From positions 1 to 64,000 of the forward strand of contig CAJTTG010000002.1 of NCBI GenBank assembly GCA_910579185.1: a DNA stretch of 64,000 bases. The letters run 5' to 3'. Below, piece after piece: positions 41,843-49,556 of the stretch. This DNA comes from an uncultured Muribaculaceae bacterium. Lineage in GTDB: Bacteria > Bacteroidota > Bacteroidia > Bacteroidales > Muribaculaceae. A program made the translations under genes and the position numbers. Each line of letters starts with the position of its first letter. Position 1 is the first letter of the stretch. A model generated the notes under the pieces. That model saw only the letters and a list, made by a program, of their open reading frames with translations, made no database searches and was not told where the DNA came from.

Positions 41843-42808
41843 TCAACGGCGAGGCGTTTCGCGCAGACCGTAGATCTTCGAGCTCCAGGGCGAATATGCG
41901 CGTTTCACCTTGTTGATGGTGAGCACGGTGTTTTCGCGGTCGTGGGTGTCGAGATGTTCATGAAGAGCCATGACAATGGCTGCGATCTCTTCGCCGGAAT
42001 CATGGTCGGGGTGCTGATCCTTGGGCAGATCGCGCAGAGGTGCGCCATGCTGCGACTTGGCCTTGTTGTGTTTCGACACACGCTCACCAATCTTGCTGAT
42101 GATGTAGAAGCAGATGCAGAGAAGCAGGAGCGCGCTGAACACGATGCACATAGCCATGATTGTCATTGCGAAGCCGTTCTTGTCCTGGGTGGCGAACTGT
42201 TCAACCTTGCTGTTGGTGTCCTTGATCACGTTGTTGCTGCTTGGCGTGATGTAGGATGACTCGGTTGAGTTGTCGCGGATTTCCCAAGTCTGGTCGGGGT
42301 TCTCCTCGTTGTCAATGCCGTCGAACGCACGGGCGTATGTGGCATTTGCCGGAACGGTGGCCGGAACGGTGATGGAGTCGATGATGTCGAGTCCGTTGGC
42401 ATCGAACACGGCGATCCAGTTGTCCTGACCGGCCTTGATGTCGAAGTTCATGTGGAACGTGCCACGGGTAGGCTGGTTGTCGGCCCAGAAGATCACATGC
42501 TGGCGTTTGGGGATGCGAGTGTTCACGTCGCCCAGCGGCACGGCATACATCATGGCCTTGCGTTCCTGAGGATCGCTGACGTTCAGTACGTCTTTATTGT
42601 TGGTGATGTAGACGCTTGATATTTCCAGCGGAGCATAGGTGGAGTTGAAAAGCTCTACCCATGCCGAGCGGCAACCATAGTCGTCCACAACGCTGCTGTC
42701 GTTCTGCACCATGATCTCGTTGATGCGGAGTCCACGGCGTCCCTGAGCGGACGCGACGGTGGCGCATGCGGCAACGAGCAGCAGGAGTGTGAATAGTTTC
42801 TTTTTCAT
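41843..42808 (-). CDS. Decarboxylase gamma-type (OadG-like) subunit fused to a lamin-tail-like domain
   Basis: 321 aa, much longer than ordinary gamma subunits of about 80-90 aa. A signal peptide (about 1-21) is followed by a periplasmic beta-sandwich resembling a lamin-tail domain (about 26-190, LRINEIMVQNDSSVVDDYG, AWVELFNSTYAPLEISSVYI). One membrane helix (213-238) comes next, then a cytoplasmic tail with the AIVMALHEHLDTHD segment typical of the OadG region and a basic end. Position between mmdA and mmdC supports the gamma assignment. In known pumps the gamma subunit holds the complex together; the role of the exported domain is unknown. Confidence 0.82.
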   Translation of the reverse strand: MKKKLFTLLLLVAACATVASAQGRRGLRINEIMVQNDSSVVDDYGCRSAWVELFNSTYAPLEISSVYITNNKDVLNVSDPQERKAMMYAVPLGDVNTRIPKRQHVIFWADNQPTRGTFHMNFDIKAGQDNWIAVFDANGLDIIDSITVPATVPANATYARAFDGIDNEENPDQTWEIRDNSTESSYITPSSNNVIKDTNSKVEQFATQDKNGFAMTIMAMCIVFSALLLLCICFYIISKIGERVSKHNKAKSQHGAPLRDLPKDQHPDHDSGEEIAAIVMALHEHLDTHDRENTVLTINKVKRAYSPWSSKIYGLRETPRR

Positions 42809-42827
42809 TTTTCTCGTTGATCTATGG

Positions 42828-44381
42828 TTACAGAGGAATATTGCCGTGTTTCTTAGCCGGGTTGGTCAGCTTCTTGGTGGCAAGCTGCTGAAGGGCGCGG
42901 ATCACGCGGAAACGGGTGTTACGGGGTTCGATAACGTCGTCGATGTAACCGTAGCGTGCTGCATTGTAGGGGTTGCAGAACAGTTTGTTGTATTCCGATT
43001 CTTTCTCCTTGAGAACGGCTGCCGGATCTTCGGCTGCTTTGGCTTCCTTGGCGTAGAGCACTTCTACCGCACCGGCACCACCCATAACGGCGATTTCGGC
43101 TGTAGGCCATGCGTAGTTCATGTCGCCGCGGAGCTGCTTGCAGCTCATCACGATGTGGCTGCCGCCGTAGCTCTTGCGAAGGGTAACGGTTACTTTAGGC
43201 ACGGTGGCTTCGCCGTAAGCGTAGAGAAGTTTCGCGCCGTGGAGGATCACACCGTTGTATTCCTGACCGGTTCCGGGGAGGAAGCCGGGGACGTCGACGA
43301 GTGTTACCAGAGGAATGTTGAAAGCGTCGCAGAAGCGGACAAAGCGTGCGCCCTTGCGCGATGCGTTGCTGTCGAGCACACCGGCGAGATATTTGGGCTG
43401 GTTTGCCACGATACCTACGGCCTGGCCGTTGAAGCGAGCGAAACCTACGATAAGGTTCTTGGCATAGTTGCGCTGAACTTCAAGGAATTCGCCGTTGTCG
43501 ATGATAGCGCCGATAACCTCATACATGTCGTAGGGACGTGTGGCTGAGTCGGGGATTATTTCGTTGAGCGAGTCTTCCAGACGGTCGATCGGGTCGTTGC
43601 AGGGTACCAGAGGAGCTTCCTCAAGGTTGTTCTGCGGAATGTAGCTGAAGAGTTTGCGGATGATCTTGAGGCATTCTTCGCCGTCTTCTGCCGCGAAGTG
43701 AGCCACGCCGCTCTTCGAAGAGTGTACTTCGGCACCGCCGAGGGCATCCTGAGTCACATCTTCGCCGGTCACGGTCTTTACCACTTTCGGGCCGGTGAGG
43801 AACATATAGGAGATGCCTTTGGTCATGATGGTGAAGTCGGTCAGAGCCGGAGAGTAAACGGCACCGCCGGCACAGGGGCCGAGGATAGCCGAGATCTGTG
43901 GGATCACGCCGGAGGCAAGGATGTTGCGCTGGAAAATCTCAGCGTAGCCTGCCAGGGCGTTGATGCCTTCCTGAATACGTGCGCCACCCGAGTCGTTGAG
44001 GCCGATCACCGGGGCTCCCATCTTCATGGCCATATCCATGATCTTGCATATTTTCTGTGCCATGGTCTCGCTCAGAGAGCCGCCGAACACGGTGAAATCC
44101 TGTGCGAAGACATAGACGAGACGTCCGTCGATTGTTCCGTAACCGGTCACGACGCCATCGCCGAGATAGCTTTTCTTTTCCTGTCCGAAGTTGTGGCAGC
44201 GGTGGCGCACGAACATGTCAATTTCCTCAAACGATCCCTCGTCGAGAAGTTGGGCAATGCGTTCGCGTGCGGTGTATTTTCCGCGTTCGTGTTGTTTCTG
44301 GATGGCTTTCTCGCCACCGCCTAAACGGGCTTCATTGCGCAGCGCAATAAGCTCCTGAACTTTTTCAAGCTGATTACTCAT
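42828..44381 (-). CDS. mmdA: Methylmalonyl-CoA decarboxylase carboxyltransferase subunit
   Basis: 517-aa acyl-CoA carboxyltransferase (PccB/MmdA family) that moves the carboxyl group of methylmalonyl-CoA to biotin, releasing propionyl-CoA. Crotonase-fold domains with GGEKAIQKQHERGKYTARERI (about 20-40), VFGGSLSETMAQKICKIMD (about 95), the first oxyanion hole GGARIQEGINALAGY, and the second-half motif RKSYGGSHIVMSCK. It follows the epimerase gene after 26 nt and precedes the gamma subunit. Such a subunit could also serve a propionyl-CoA carboxylase, but the beta and gamma pump genes favour the decarboxylase direction. Confidence 0.95.
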   Translation of the reverse strand: MSNQLEKVQELIALRNEARLGGGEKAIQKQHERGKYTARERIAQLLDEGSFEEIDMFVRHRCHNFGQEKKSYLGDGVVTGYGTIDGRLVYVFAQDFTVFGGSLSETMAQKICKIMDMAMKMGAPVIGLNDSGGARIQEGINALAGYAEIFQRNILASGVIPQISAILGPCAGGAVYSPALTDFTIMTKGISYMFLTGPKVVKTVTGEDVTQDALGGAEVHSSKSGVAHFAAEDGEECLKIIRKLFSYIPQNNLEEAPLVPCNDPIDRLEDSLNEIIPDSATRPYDMYEVIGAIIDNGEFLEVQRNYAKNLIVGFARFNGQAVGIVANQPKYLAGVLDSNASRKGARFVRFCDAFNIPLVTLVDVPGFLPGTGQEYNGVILHGAKLLYAYGEATVPKVTVTLRKSYGGSHIVMSCKQLRGDMNYAWPTAEIAVMGGAGAVEVLYAKEAKAAEDPAAVLKEKESEYNKLFCNPYNAARYGYIDDVIEPRNTRFRVIRALQQLATKKLTNPAKKHGNIPL

Positions 44382-44407
44382 GGTTGGTTTATGACGGATA
44401 TGATTTA

Positions 44408-44830
44408 TTATTTTTTGTTAGGATCCTCGCAGAGCTCGATCAGAGTGCCGCAGGTCGATTTCGGATGGAGGAATGCTATGTTGAGGCCTTCGGCGCCTTT
44501 GCGCGGAGCCTTGTCGATCAGACGACCACCTTTGGATTCCACTTCGGCAAGTGCGTTGGCAACGCCGTCTTCAATGGCGAATGCAATGTGCTGGATGCCA
44601 CCGCGGCCGCCGTTGTTGGCTATGAATTTGGCGATCGCGCTGTCCTCTGCGGTCGGTTCGAGAAGTTCTATTTTGGTCTGTCCGACTTTGAAAAATGCGG
44701 TGCGCACTTTCTGGTCAGCTACTTCTTCAATGGCAAAGCACTTGAGGCCAAGCATGTTTTCATAAAACGGGATAGCCTCGTCCAGTGAGGGAACGGCTAT
44801 GCCTACATGTTCAATGTGGGAAATGTCCAT
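44408..44830 (-). CDS. mce: Methylmalonyl-CoA epimerase
   Basis: Converts (R)- and (S)-methylmalonyl-CoA in the succinate-propionate pathway. 140-aa vicinal oxygen chelate protein with the metal His in HIEHVGIAVPSL (residues 4-15), the Glu in KIELLEP, and the second His in GIQHIAFAI. It is first in the operon, which links methylmalonyl-CoA mutase (not in this window) to the Na+-pumping decarboxylase. Confidence 0.95.
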   Translation of the reverse strand: MDISHIEHVGIAVPSLDEAIPFYENMLGLKCFAIEEVADQKVRTAFFKVGQTKIELLEPTAEDSAIAKFIANNGGRGGIQHIAFAIEDGVANALAEVESKGGRLIDKAPRKGAEGLNIAFLHPKSTCGTLIELCEDPNKK

Positions 44831-44905
44831 TTGTCTTTGGATTTAATTATTGGTTATTATCTTTTTTCTGTCTTTCCTATGGATGGCCACATGCCATCCA
44901 ATGTG

Positions 44906-44934
44906 CAAATTTAATAATTATTATTAACTATCAA
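44906..44934 (-). promoter_or_regulatory. Promoter of the mce-mmd operon
   Basis: Minus strand: TTG (44934-44932), 18 nt, TAAATTTG (44913-44906). The expected start near 44900 gives a leader of about 70 nt. It is divergent from the GT2 promoter. Confidence 0.65.
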
Positions 44935-44980
44935 CCCTCCGCAGGTTAAATTATGTGTTAATTTATGTGGAGTATGTTGT

Positions 44981-45010
44981 TTGCAATCTCTCATTTATCG
45001 CTTATCTTTG
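44981..45010 (+). promoter_or_regulatory. Promoter abutting the GT2 start codon
   Basis: TTG at 44981-44983, 19 nt, TATCTTTG at 45003-45010. The box ends 8 nt before ATG 45019, so the transcript would begin within a few bases of the start codon. Confidence 0.65.
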
Positions 45011-45018
45011 CAGTTGTT

Positions 45019-46041
45019 ATGGAACAGCCTGTCAACCCCTACGTATCTGTCGTCATGCCGGTCTACAATGCCGCAGGTTATCTGGATCGCTCTGTCCGCT
45101 CTGTTCTGGAGCAGACTGATGGCGATCTTGAACTGATATGCTTTAATGATGCCTCGACCGACGAATCTTCCGCCATTCTCCATCGGTTTGCAGAAGCGGA
45201 TCCGCGTGTGCGTGTCATCGATTCCGCGGTCAATGTGAAGCAGGGTGGGGGACGTAACCGGGCCATGGCTGCGGCGCGTGGCCGCTATATCCTTTTTCTT
45301 GATGCCGACGATTGGCTCCGGGAGGATGCCGTGGAGCTGTGTAGGGCTGCTGCAACGGGGGCTGCTGCCGATCTGGTTTTCTTTGACTATGTGCGTTCGA
45401 GTCCCACCACCGGCTCGGAATCGCCCTGTAGCCCTCTTGGCGATGATGCCGCAGGAATGGAGGGTGGGGCGCTTTTGAAGCGCGTGGCCACGCGGCAGAC
45501 CTCAATATGGAGCGCCATGTATGACCGCCGTCTGTTCTCCGGCCGCGGACTGACGTTTCCTGAGGGGGTGTTCTATGAGGACAATGCCATTGCGCTGGCC
45601 GTTCAGCTTGGAGCCCAACGCCCTATAAAGATCTCCGAGGGGCTGTATTATTATCGGGTCGACAATGGATCTGTGACCCGTTCGCTCGACAATCCGCAAT
45701 TTTTCGACCGTATCGAATCCGCTGTCACCTTGTTGAACCATCTGAAGCGGCTCGGCCTTTACGAGAGCTACCGCGACGAGATCGACAATGTTTTCATCAA
45801 CCAATACTATATCCACACGGTGACCGGTTGCGTCTACCGCTTCTCGCGAGTACCTATGGATCGTTTGCGTCAGGTACGTCAGGGTATCGGACAGTATATG
45901 CCCGGTTGGCGGCGCAATCCCTATTATCATTCGCTCCCGGTTTCGCGTCGCTTGAAAATAGAATTGCACGCGAGATTTCCGCGTGCAATCCATCTTCTTG
46001 TCCATCTGAAACGCCTACTTGGCGGTAGTGGTCAGGCGTAG
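45019..46041 (+). CDS. Family 2 glycosyltransferase
   Basis: 340-aa GT-A fold glycosyltransferase. It has the N-terminal nucleotide-sugar motif VSVVMPVYNAAGYLDRSVRSVLEQ, the acidic FNDASTDES, GGGRNRAMAAARGRYILFLDADD with the DxD metal site, and a later EDNAIALAV (ED catalytic-type motif). It has no membrane helices. Probably acts in surface polysaccharide or lipid glycosylation; the sugar is unknown. The frame is open from 44965, but a promoter box covers 45003-45010, so ATG 45019 (MEQPVNPY) is the likely start. Its 3' end overlaps the convergent GH3 gene by 27 bp. Confidence 0.88.
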   Translation: MEQPVNPYVSVVMPVYNAAGYLDRSVRSVLEQTDGDLELICFNDASTDESSAILHRFAEADPRVRVIDSAVNVKQGGGRNRAMAAARGRYILFLDADDWLREDAVELCRAAATGAAADLVFFDYVRSSPTTGSESPCSPLGDDAAGMEGGALLKRVATRQTSIWSAMYDRRLFSGRGLTFPEGVFYEDNAIALAVQLGAQRPIKISEGLYYYRVDNGSVTRSLDNPQFFDRIESAVTLLNHLKRLGLYESYRDEIDNVFINQYYIHTVTGCVYRFSRVPMDRLRQVRQGIGQYMPGWRRNPYYHSLPVSRRLKIELHARFPRAIHLLVHLKRLLGGSGQA

Positions 46042-48363
46042 CCTGATGTCGTCCGACGAACTCCCTATCATAATCTCAAAATCGCCCGGTTCTATCACCG
46101 GTTTATAATCAATTCCGATTATCTCGAAATCCTCCGGCCGCAGATTGAATGTCACGGTGCGTTTCTCGCCTCGTTTGATGGCGATGCGTTCAAATCCGCG
46201 CAACTGTTTGACCGGCTGCACTGTCGATGCAATGCAATCGCGGATGTAGAGCTGCGCCACTTCCTCGCCGTCTCTCGTCCCCGTGTTTTCTATCGTGCAG
46301 CTGACCCGTTCCGGCAATCCGTTTTCGGGATTGGTCTCGACTGTCATGTCGGAATATGTGAAATCTGTGTAGCTCAGTCCGTATCCGAACGGGTAGAGCG
46401 GTGATGCGCTCTGATCTACATAATCGTGGAGCAGCGGCAGGCGTTTGTTATAGTACAGGGGTATCTGTCCTTCCGAACGTGGCACGGTGAAGGGAAGTCG
46501 CCCGGCCGGATTGTATGCCCCGAAGATCACGTCGGCCACGGCCCGGCCTCCTTCCTCTCCGGGATAATAGGCCGTGAGCAGTGCGTCGGCATTGGCGGCA
46601 CTCCAGTTCTTGTCCAACGGACGGCCTTCTATGTAGACCACTATCAGCGGCTTGCCGGATGATTTCAGAGCCTTCAGGAGTTTTTCCTGATCGCCGAGCA
46701 GTCGCAAGGTGGTGCGGTCGAAGCCCTCTCCGCTCTCCATGTCGCTGATTGTTGATGCATCCACTTCGGCAGCTCCGGTCTCTTTATATGTTGTCTTGAA
46801 ATCGCGTGCGCTTGAACCGCCTACCACAGCGACCACCACGTCGGCTCTCCTCGCTGCATCTACGGCTGCCTTGATGTCGGATAGCGAAGTGTCGCGGATA
46901 GCGCATCCTTTGACATATTCCACATTGTTCTTTCCAACATATCCCGTAATGCCGTCAAGCACTGTCTTCACGTGGCCTTCGGCCTGAGGGGCTGTGTAGT
47001 CGCCGAGCTGGTTGTAAACGTTGTCGGCATTAGGACCGATAACGGCTATGCGTGTTTTTTTCGGATCGAGTGGCAGAGTGGCATTCCTGTTTTCCAGCAG
47101 AGTGACTGACTGACGGGCTACGTCGAGTGCCACCGCACGATGGGCATCGCTGTTGACTGTCGCGACGGCTTTGCCGGGGTCTACGTATGGGTTCTCAAAC
47201 AGTCCCATCTCGAATTTCAGCCGGAGCACACGCGCCACGGCCTTGTCCAGGGCCTCCATATCGAGCCGTCCGTTCCTTGCAGCGTCGAGAAGGCGCATAT
47301 ATGCGTCGCCACCGAGATCAACGTCTGTTCCGGCATATAGAGCCTGTCGGGCGGCATCCTCTTTGTCGGCTGCCGTATGGTGGGTCTCATAGAGTCCGTC
47401 GATACTGTAGAGATCCGAGACGGTGAAGCCACGGAAGCCCCATTGTTCGCTTAATATGTCGGTCAGTAGCTTGCGGTTGGAAGTGCAGGGGATGCCGTCG
47501 ATCGAGTTGTAGGATGTCATGACCGACAATGCTCCGGAGTCTATGGCTTGCTTGAACGGCGGAAGGAAATATTGCAGTAGATCGCGCTGGCCTATGGTGG
47601 CGTAATTACCGTTCTGTCCCCCTTCGGGCACGGCATATGCCAGAAAATGTTTCAGCGTGGCTATCGTGGCATCCGGCTTTGATATATCGCCGGCTCCGAG
47701 GCCTGCTGCCATGGCTGCTCCGAGAGTGCCGCTAAGGCATGGATCCTCACCCATGGTTTCCTCCACTCGGCTCCATCTGGGATCGCGTGACAGGTCGAGT
47801 ACGGGGCCGTAGCTGATATGTGCGCCCTGACTACGCACCTCCTTGCCGATCACTTCGCCAACACTTCGGATCAGATCGCGATTCCATGTCGCCGCCATTC
47901 CTATGCCTGTTGGAAACACAGTGGTGCCGATCGCCATGTGACCGTGGGGAGCTTCTTCGGCTATAAAGAGCGGAATGCCCAACCGTGTGTTCTCGATCAC
48001 GTATTTTTGCAGTGCGTTTCCGGCCATGGCGGCAAGGCGTGGATTAAGGCCATTGTCAAGGGTCTTGCGTGTCCATGGGTCGGCGCGGTAGACGGCCCAC
48101 AGCATTCCGGCACGGCGTTGTGCTATCAGGTGGCGCAATGTGTCTGACACGTCGACATGCCCCGGGCCTTTGATCTCGTACATCTCCCAGCCCAGCGGAC
48201 AGAGCAGCTGTCCCACTTTCTCTTCTGTTGTCATGCGGCTCAGCAGGTCGGCGACCCGTCGCTCTGTCGGTAACTTGGCGTTAAGGTAATCGCCCTTTTC
48301 GGTTCGTGCCGCTGATGGTAGGATTGTCAGCAGCGACAGAATGAATACTGATAGTCTTGTCAT
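46015..48363 (-). CDS. GH3 family beta-glycosidase
   Basis: 782-aa exported glycoside hydrolase. A signal peptide (about 1-19) precedes the GH3 barrel with the nucleophile Asp in GFRGFTVSDLYSIDG (about residue 310). The (alpha/beta)6 sandwich domain follows (ARRADVVVAVVGGSS, GKPLIVVYIEGRPL), then a fibronectin-III-like domain (VSCTIENTGTRDGEEVAQLYI, about 680-770). Most relatives are beta-glucosidases or beta-xylosidases. It overlaps the upstream DUF1573 gene by 4 bp (ATGA type), so the two are translationally coupled. Confidence 0.93.
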   Translation of the reverse strand: MTRLSVFILSLLTILPSAARTEKGDYLNAKLPTERRVADLLSRMTTEEKVGQLLCPLGWEMYEIKGPGHVDVSDTLRHLIAQRRAGMLWAVYRADPWTRKTLDNGLNPRLAAMAGNALQKYVIENTRLGIPLFIAEEAPHGHMAIGTTVFPTGIGMAATWNRDLIRSVGEVIGKEVRSQGAHISYGPVLDLSRDPRWSRVEETMGEDPCLSGTLGAAMAAGLGAGDISKPDATIATLKHFLAYAVPEGGQNGNYATIGQRDLLQYFLPPFKQAIDSGALSVMTSYNSIDGIPCTSNRKLLTDILSEQWGFRGFTVSDLYSIDGLYETHHTAADKEDAARQALYAGTDVDLGGDAYMRLLDAARNGRLDMEALDKAVARVLRLKFEMGLFENPYVDPGKAVATVNSDAHRAVALDVARQSVTLLENRNATLPLDPKKTRIAVIGPNADNVYNQLGDYTAPQAEGHVKTVLDGITGYVGKNNVEYVKGCAIRDTSLSDIKAAVDAARRADVVVAVVGGSSARDFKTTYKETGAAEVDASTISDMESGEGFDRTTLRLLGDQEKLLKALKSSGKPLIVVYIEGRPLDKNWSAANADALLTAYYPGEEGGRAVADVIFGAYNPAGRLPFTVPRSEGQIPLYYNKRLPLLHDYVDQSASPLYPFGYGLSYTDFTYSDMTVETNPENGLPERVSCTIENTGTRDGEEVAQLYIRDCIASTVQPVKQLRGFERIAIKRGEKRTVTFNLRPEDFEIIGIDYKPVIEPGDFEIMIGSSSDDIRLRLTTTAK

Positions 48364-49085
48364 AACGGAATGTATGTGATGATAATAGGTTTGAGTTCGT
48401 AGCCGTTGGCGATAGGGGTTAGGCTTGTTGTGACCTTTCCGTCTTTACCTTTGGAGGGGCAAACGCTTACGGTCACTGAACCGTCGGCGTCCGGACGCAA
48501 TATGCAGCCCGAATCGACTGATACGCCTGCTGCCGGATCGTCAATGCGGAAATCGAGATTCACCGTCACGGCGCAGTCGTTTGTGAATTTCAGTTTCATC
48601 TCTTTGTGGGTTCCGGCTTTCACTTTGCCGAAATCCATCGTCTCGTGATTGGTCTTTATTCCATGGCCTATCTCGTTGCTGTATCGGCTGTCGCTATGCT
48701 TTTTTGCAGCTTGCACGGTGCCACTGATACGGAGTTTGCTGAATTTCTTCCCATCATAGACAATGTTTATCTCCTTGCTGAAATGCCCCGGGCGGTTTTC
48801 AGGATCAAAAGTCACAGTTATCGCCGCCGTCTCGCCAGGTTTGACAGGCTGCCGTGGAATCTCCGTGCTGACGCAGTTGCAGCCTCCACGTGCATAGAGA
48901 ACCACTAAAGGCTCCTTGCCGCTGTTTTTTACCTCGAAGCGATGGCTCACCTTTCCGCCGGACTCTTTTATCGTCCCGAAATCGTGGCTTGTGCTGTCAA
49001 ACTTCGCATCCCGGTTGAGCGATTGTCCGCATGCGGCAATCCATGTCAGCATCAGAAGTGCAGATACAAAAATGAGTTTTTTCAT
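48360..49085 (-). CDS. DUF1573 domain protein
   Basis: 241-aa exported protein with two Ig-like DUF1573 repeats. The first is about 30-125 (FDSTSHDFGTIKESGGKVSHRFEVKNSGKEPLVV, with the YARGGCNCVS Cys pair); the second is about 140-240 (HETMDFGKVKAGTHKEMKLKFTND). The N-terminus may be a signal peptidase I or lipoprotein signal (ending AAC). Function is not established; such proteins are common in Bacteroidetes and may be periplasmic. It is coupled to the GH3 gene. Confidence 0.87.
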   Translation of the reverse strand: MKKLIFVSALLMLTWIAACGQSLNRDAKFDSTSHDFGTIKESGGKVSHRFEVKNSGKEPLVVLYARGGCNCVSTEIPRQPVKPGETAAITVTFDPENRPGHFSKEINIVYDGKKFSKLRISGTVQAAKKHSDSRYSNEIGHGIKTNHETMDFGKVKAGTHKEMKLKFTNDCAVTVNLDFRIDDPAAGVSVDSGCILRPDADGSVTVSVCPSKGKDGKVTTSLTPIANGYELKPIIITYIPL

Positions 49086-49104
49086 GATAGCAAATTTACA
49101 GTAG

Positions 49105-49135
49105 CAAAATTACCGATAATATATTAACACGCCAA
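49105..49135 (-). promoter_or_regulatory. Promoter of DUF1573-GH3
   Basis: Minus strand: TTG (49135-49133), 20 nt, TAATTTTG (49112-49105), a full consensus match giving a leader of about 14 nt. A second TAAATTTG lies even closer (49098-49091), which would make the mRNA nearly leaderless. Confidence 0.65.
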
Positions 49136-49240
49136 CATCCCGAATCACTTACTCCCATCCCCCGACCATCCCCGTTAAGGACTGCACTAACATCGGGCGC
49201 AGTCCCTACAGACGCGATGGAAATTAAAACTTTTCGGAAC

Positions 49241-49272
49241 AAAAAAGAGAGAGCCTACCATCGCTGGCAGGC
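49241..49272 (-). terminator. Terminator of the SusC/D operon
   Basis: Minus strand: a stem GCCTgCC/GGtAGGC (49272-49266 with 49259-49253, one G-T pair) with a 6-nt loop, then CTCTCTC and six T (49246-49241). It lies 285 nt after the last gene of the susC operon, beyond the palindromic element. Confidence 0.65.
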
Positions 49273-49333
49273 CCCCTCCGGTTGTTGGGTAATTTGTATG
49301 AAGTTCAAAAGTAAGCCTTACACAATCTTTAAG

Positions 49334-49529
49334 TGAACTGATTTAAACTTATTGCAAATTAACATTTCGAGGCTGTTTTCGAGATGATTCCGATCTTTTC
49401 GAGGAAGCGATGGGGTTCCATCGTGACCGAGAAAAGAGATGGAATCAGCCGAAAACGGTCCGGAAGGTTAGCAATAAGGAATCAGGTCGGTTTTGCGTTA
49501 ACATTTTGGAATAAGTTTAAATCAGTTCA
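49334..49529. mobile_element. 196-bp palindromic element with 20-bp perfect terminal inverted repeats (MITE-like)
   Basis: The 20 bp at 49334-49353 is the exact reverse complement of 49510-49529. Similarity continues inward with small indels (CAAA..TTAAC). A nested imperfect hairpin spans 49375-49456 (GTTTTCG/CGAAAAC, TGATTCC/GGAATCA, CTTTTC/GAAAAG, apex GATGG-ggtt-CCATC). It has no coding frame and no clear target-site duplication. Possibilities are a miniature inverted-repeat transposable element, a REP-like element, or a large 3' UTR structure of the susC operon. No second copy was noticed in this window. Confidence 0.55.
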
Positions 49530-49556
49530 TATATACTTACCAATCAAATCCTATTG

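Noticed and set aside
40200..44381. Oxaloacetate decarboxylase Na+ pump
   Set aside because: The alpha-type subunit is an acyl-CoA carboxyltransferase and the operon begins with methylmalonyl-CoA epimerase, so methylmalonyl-CoA is the better substrate.
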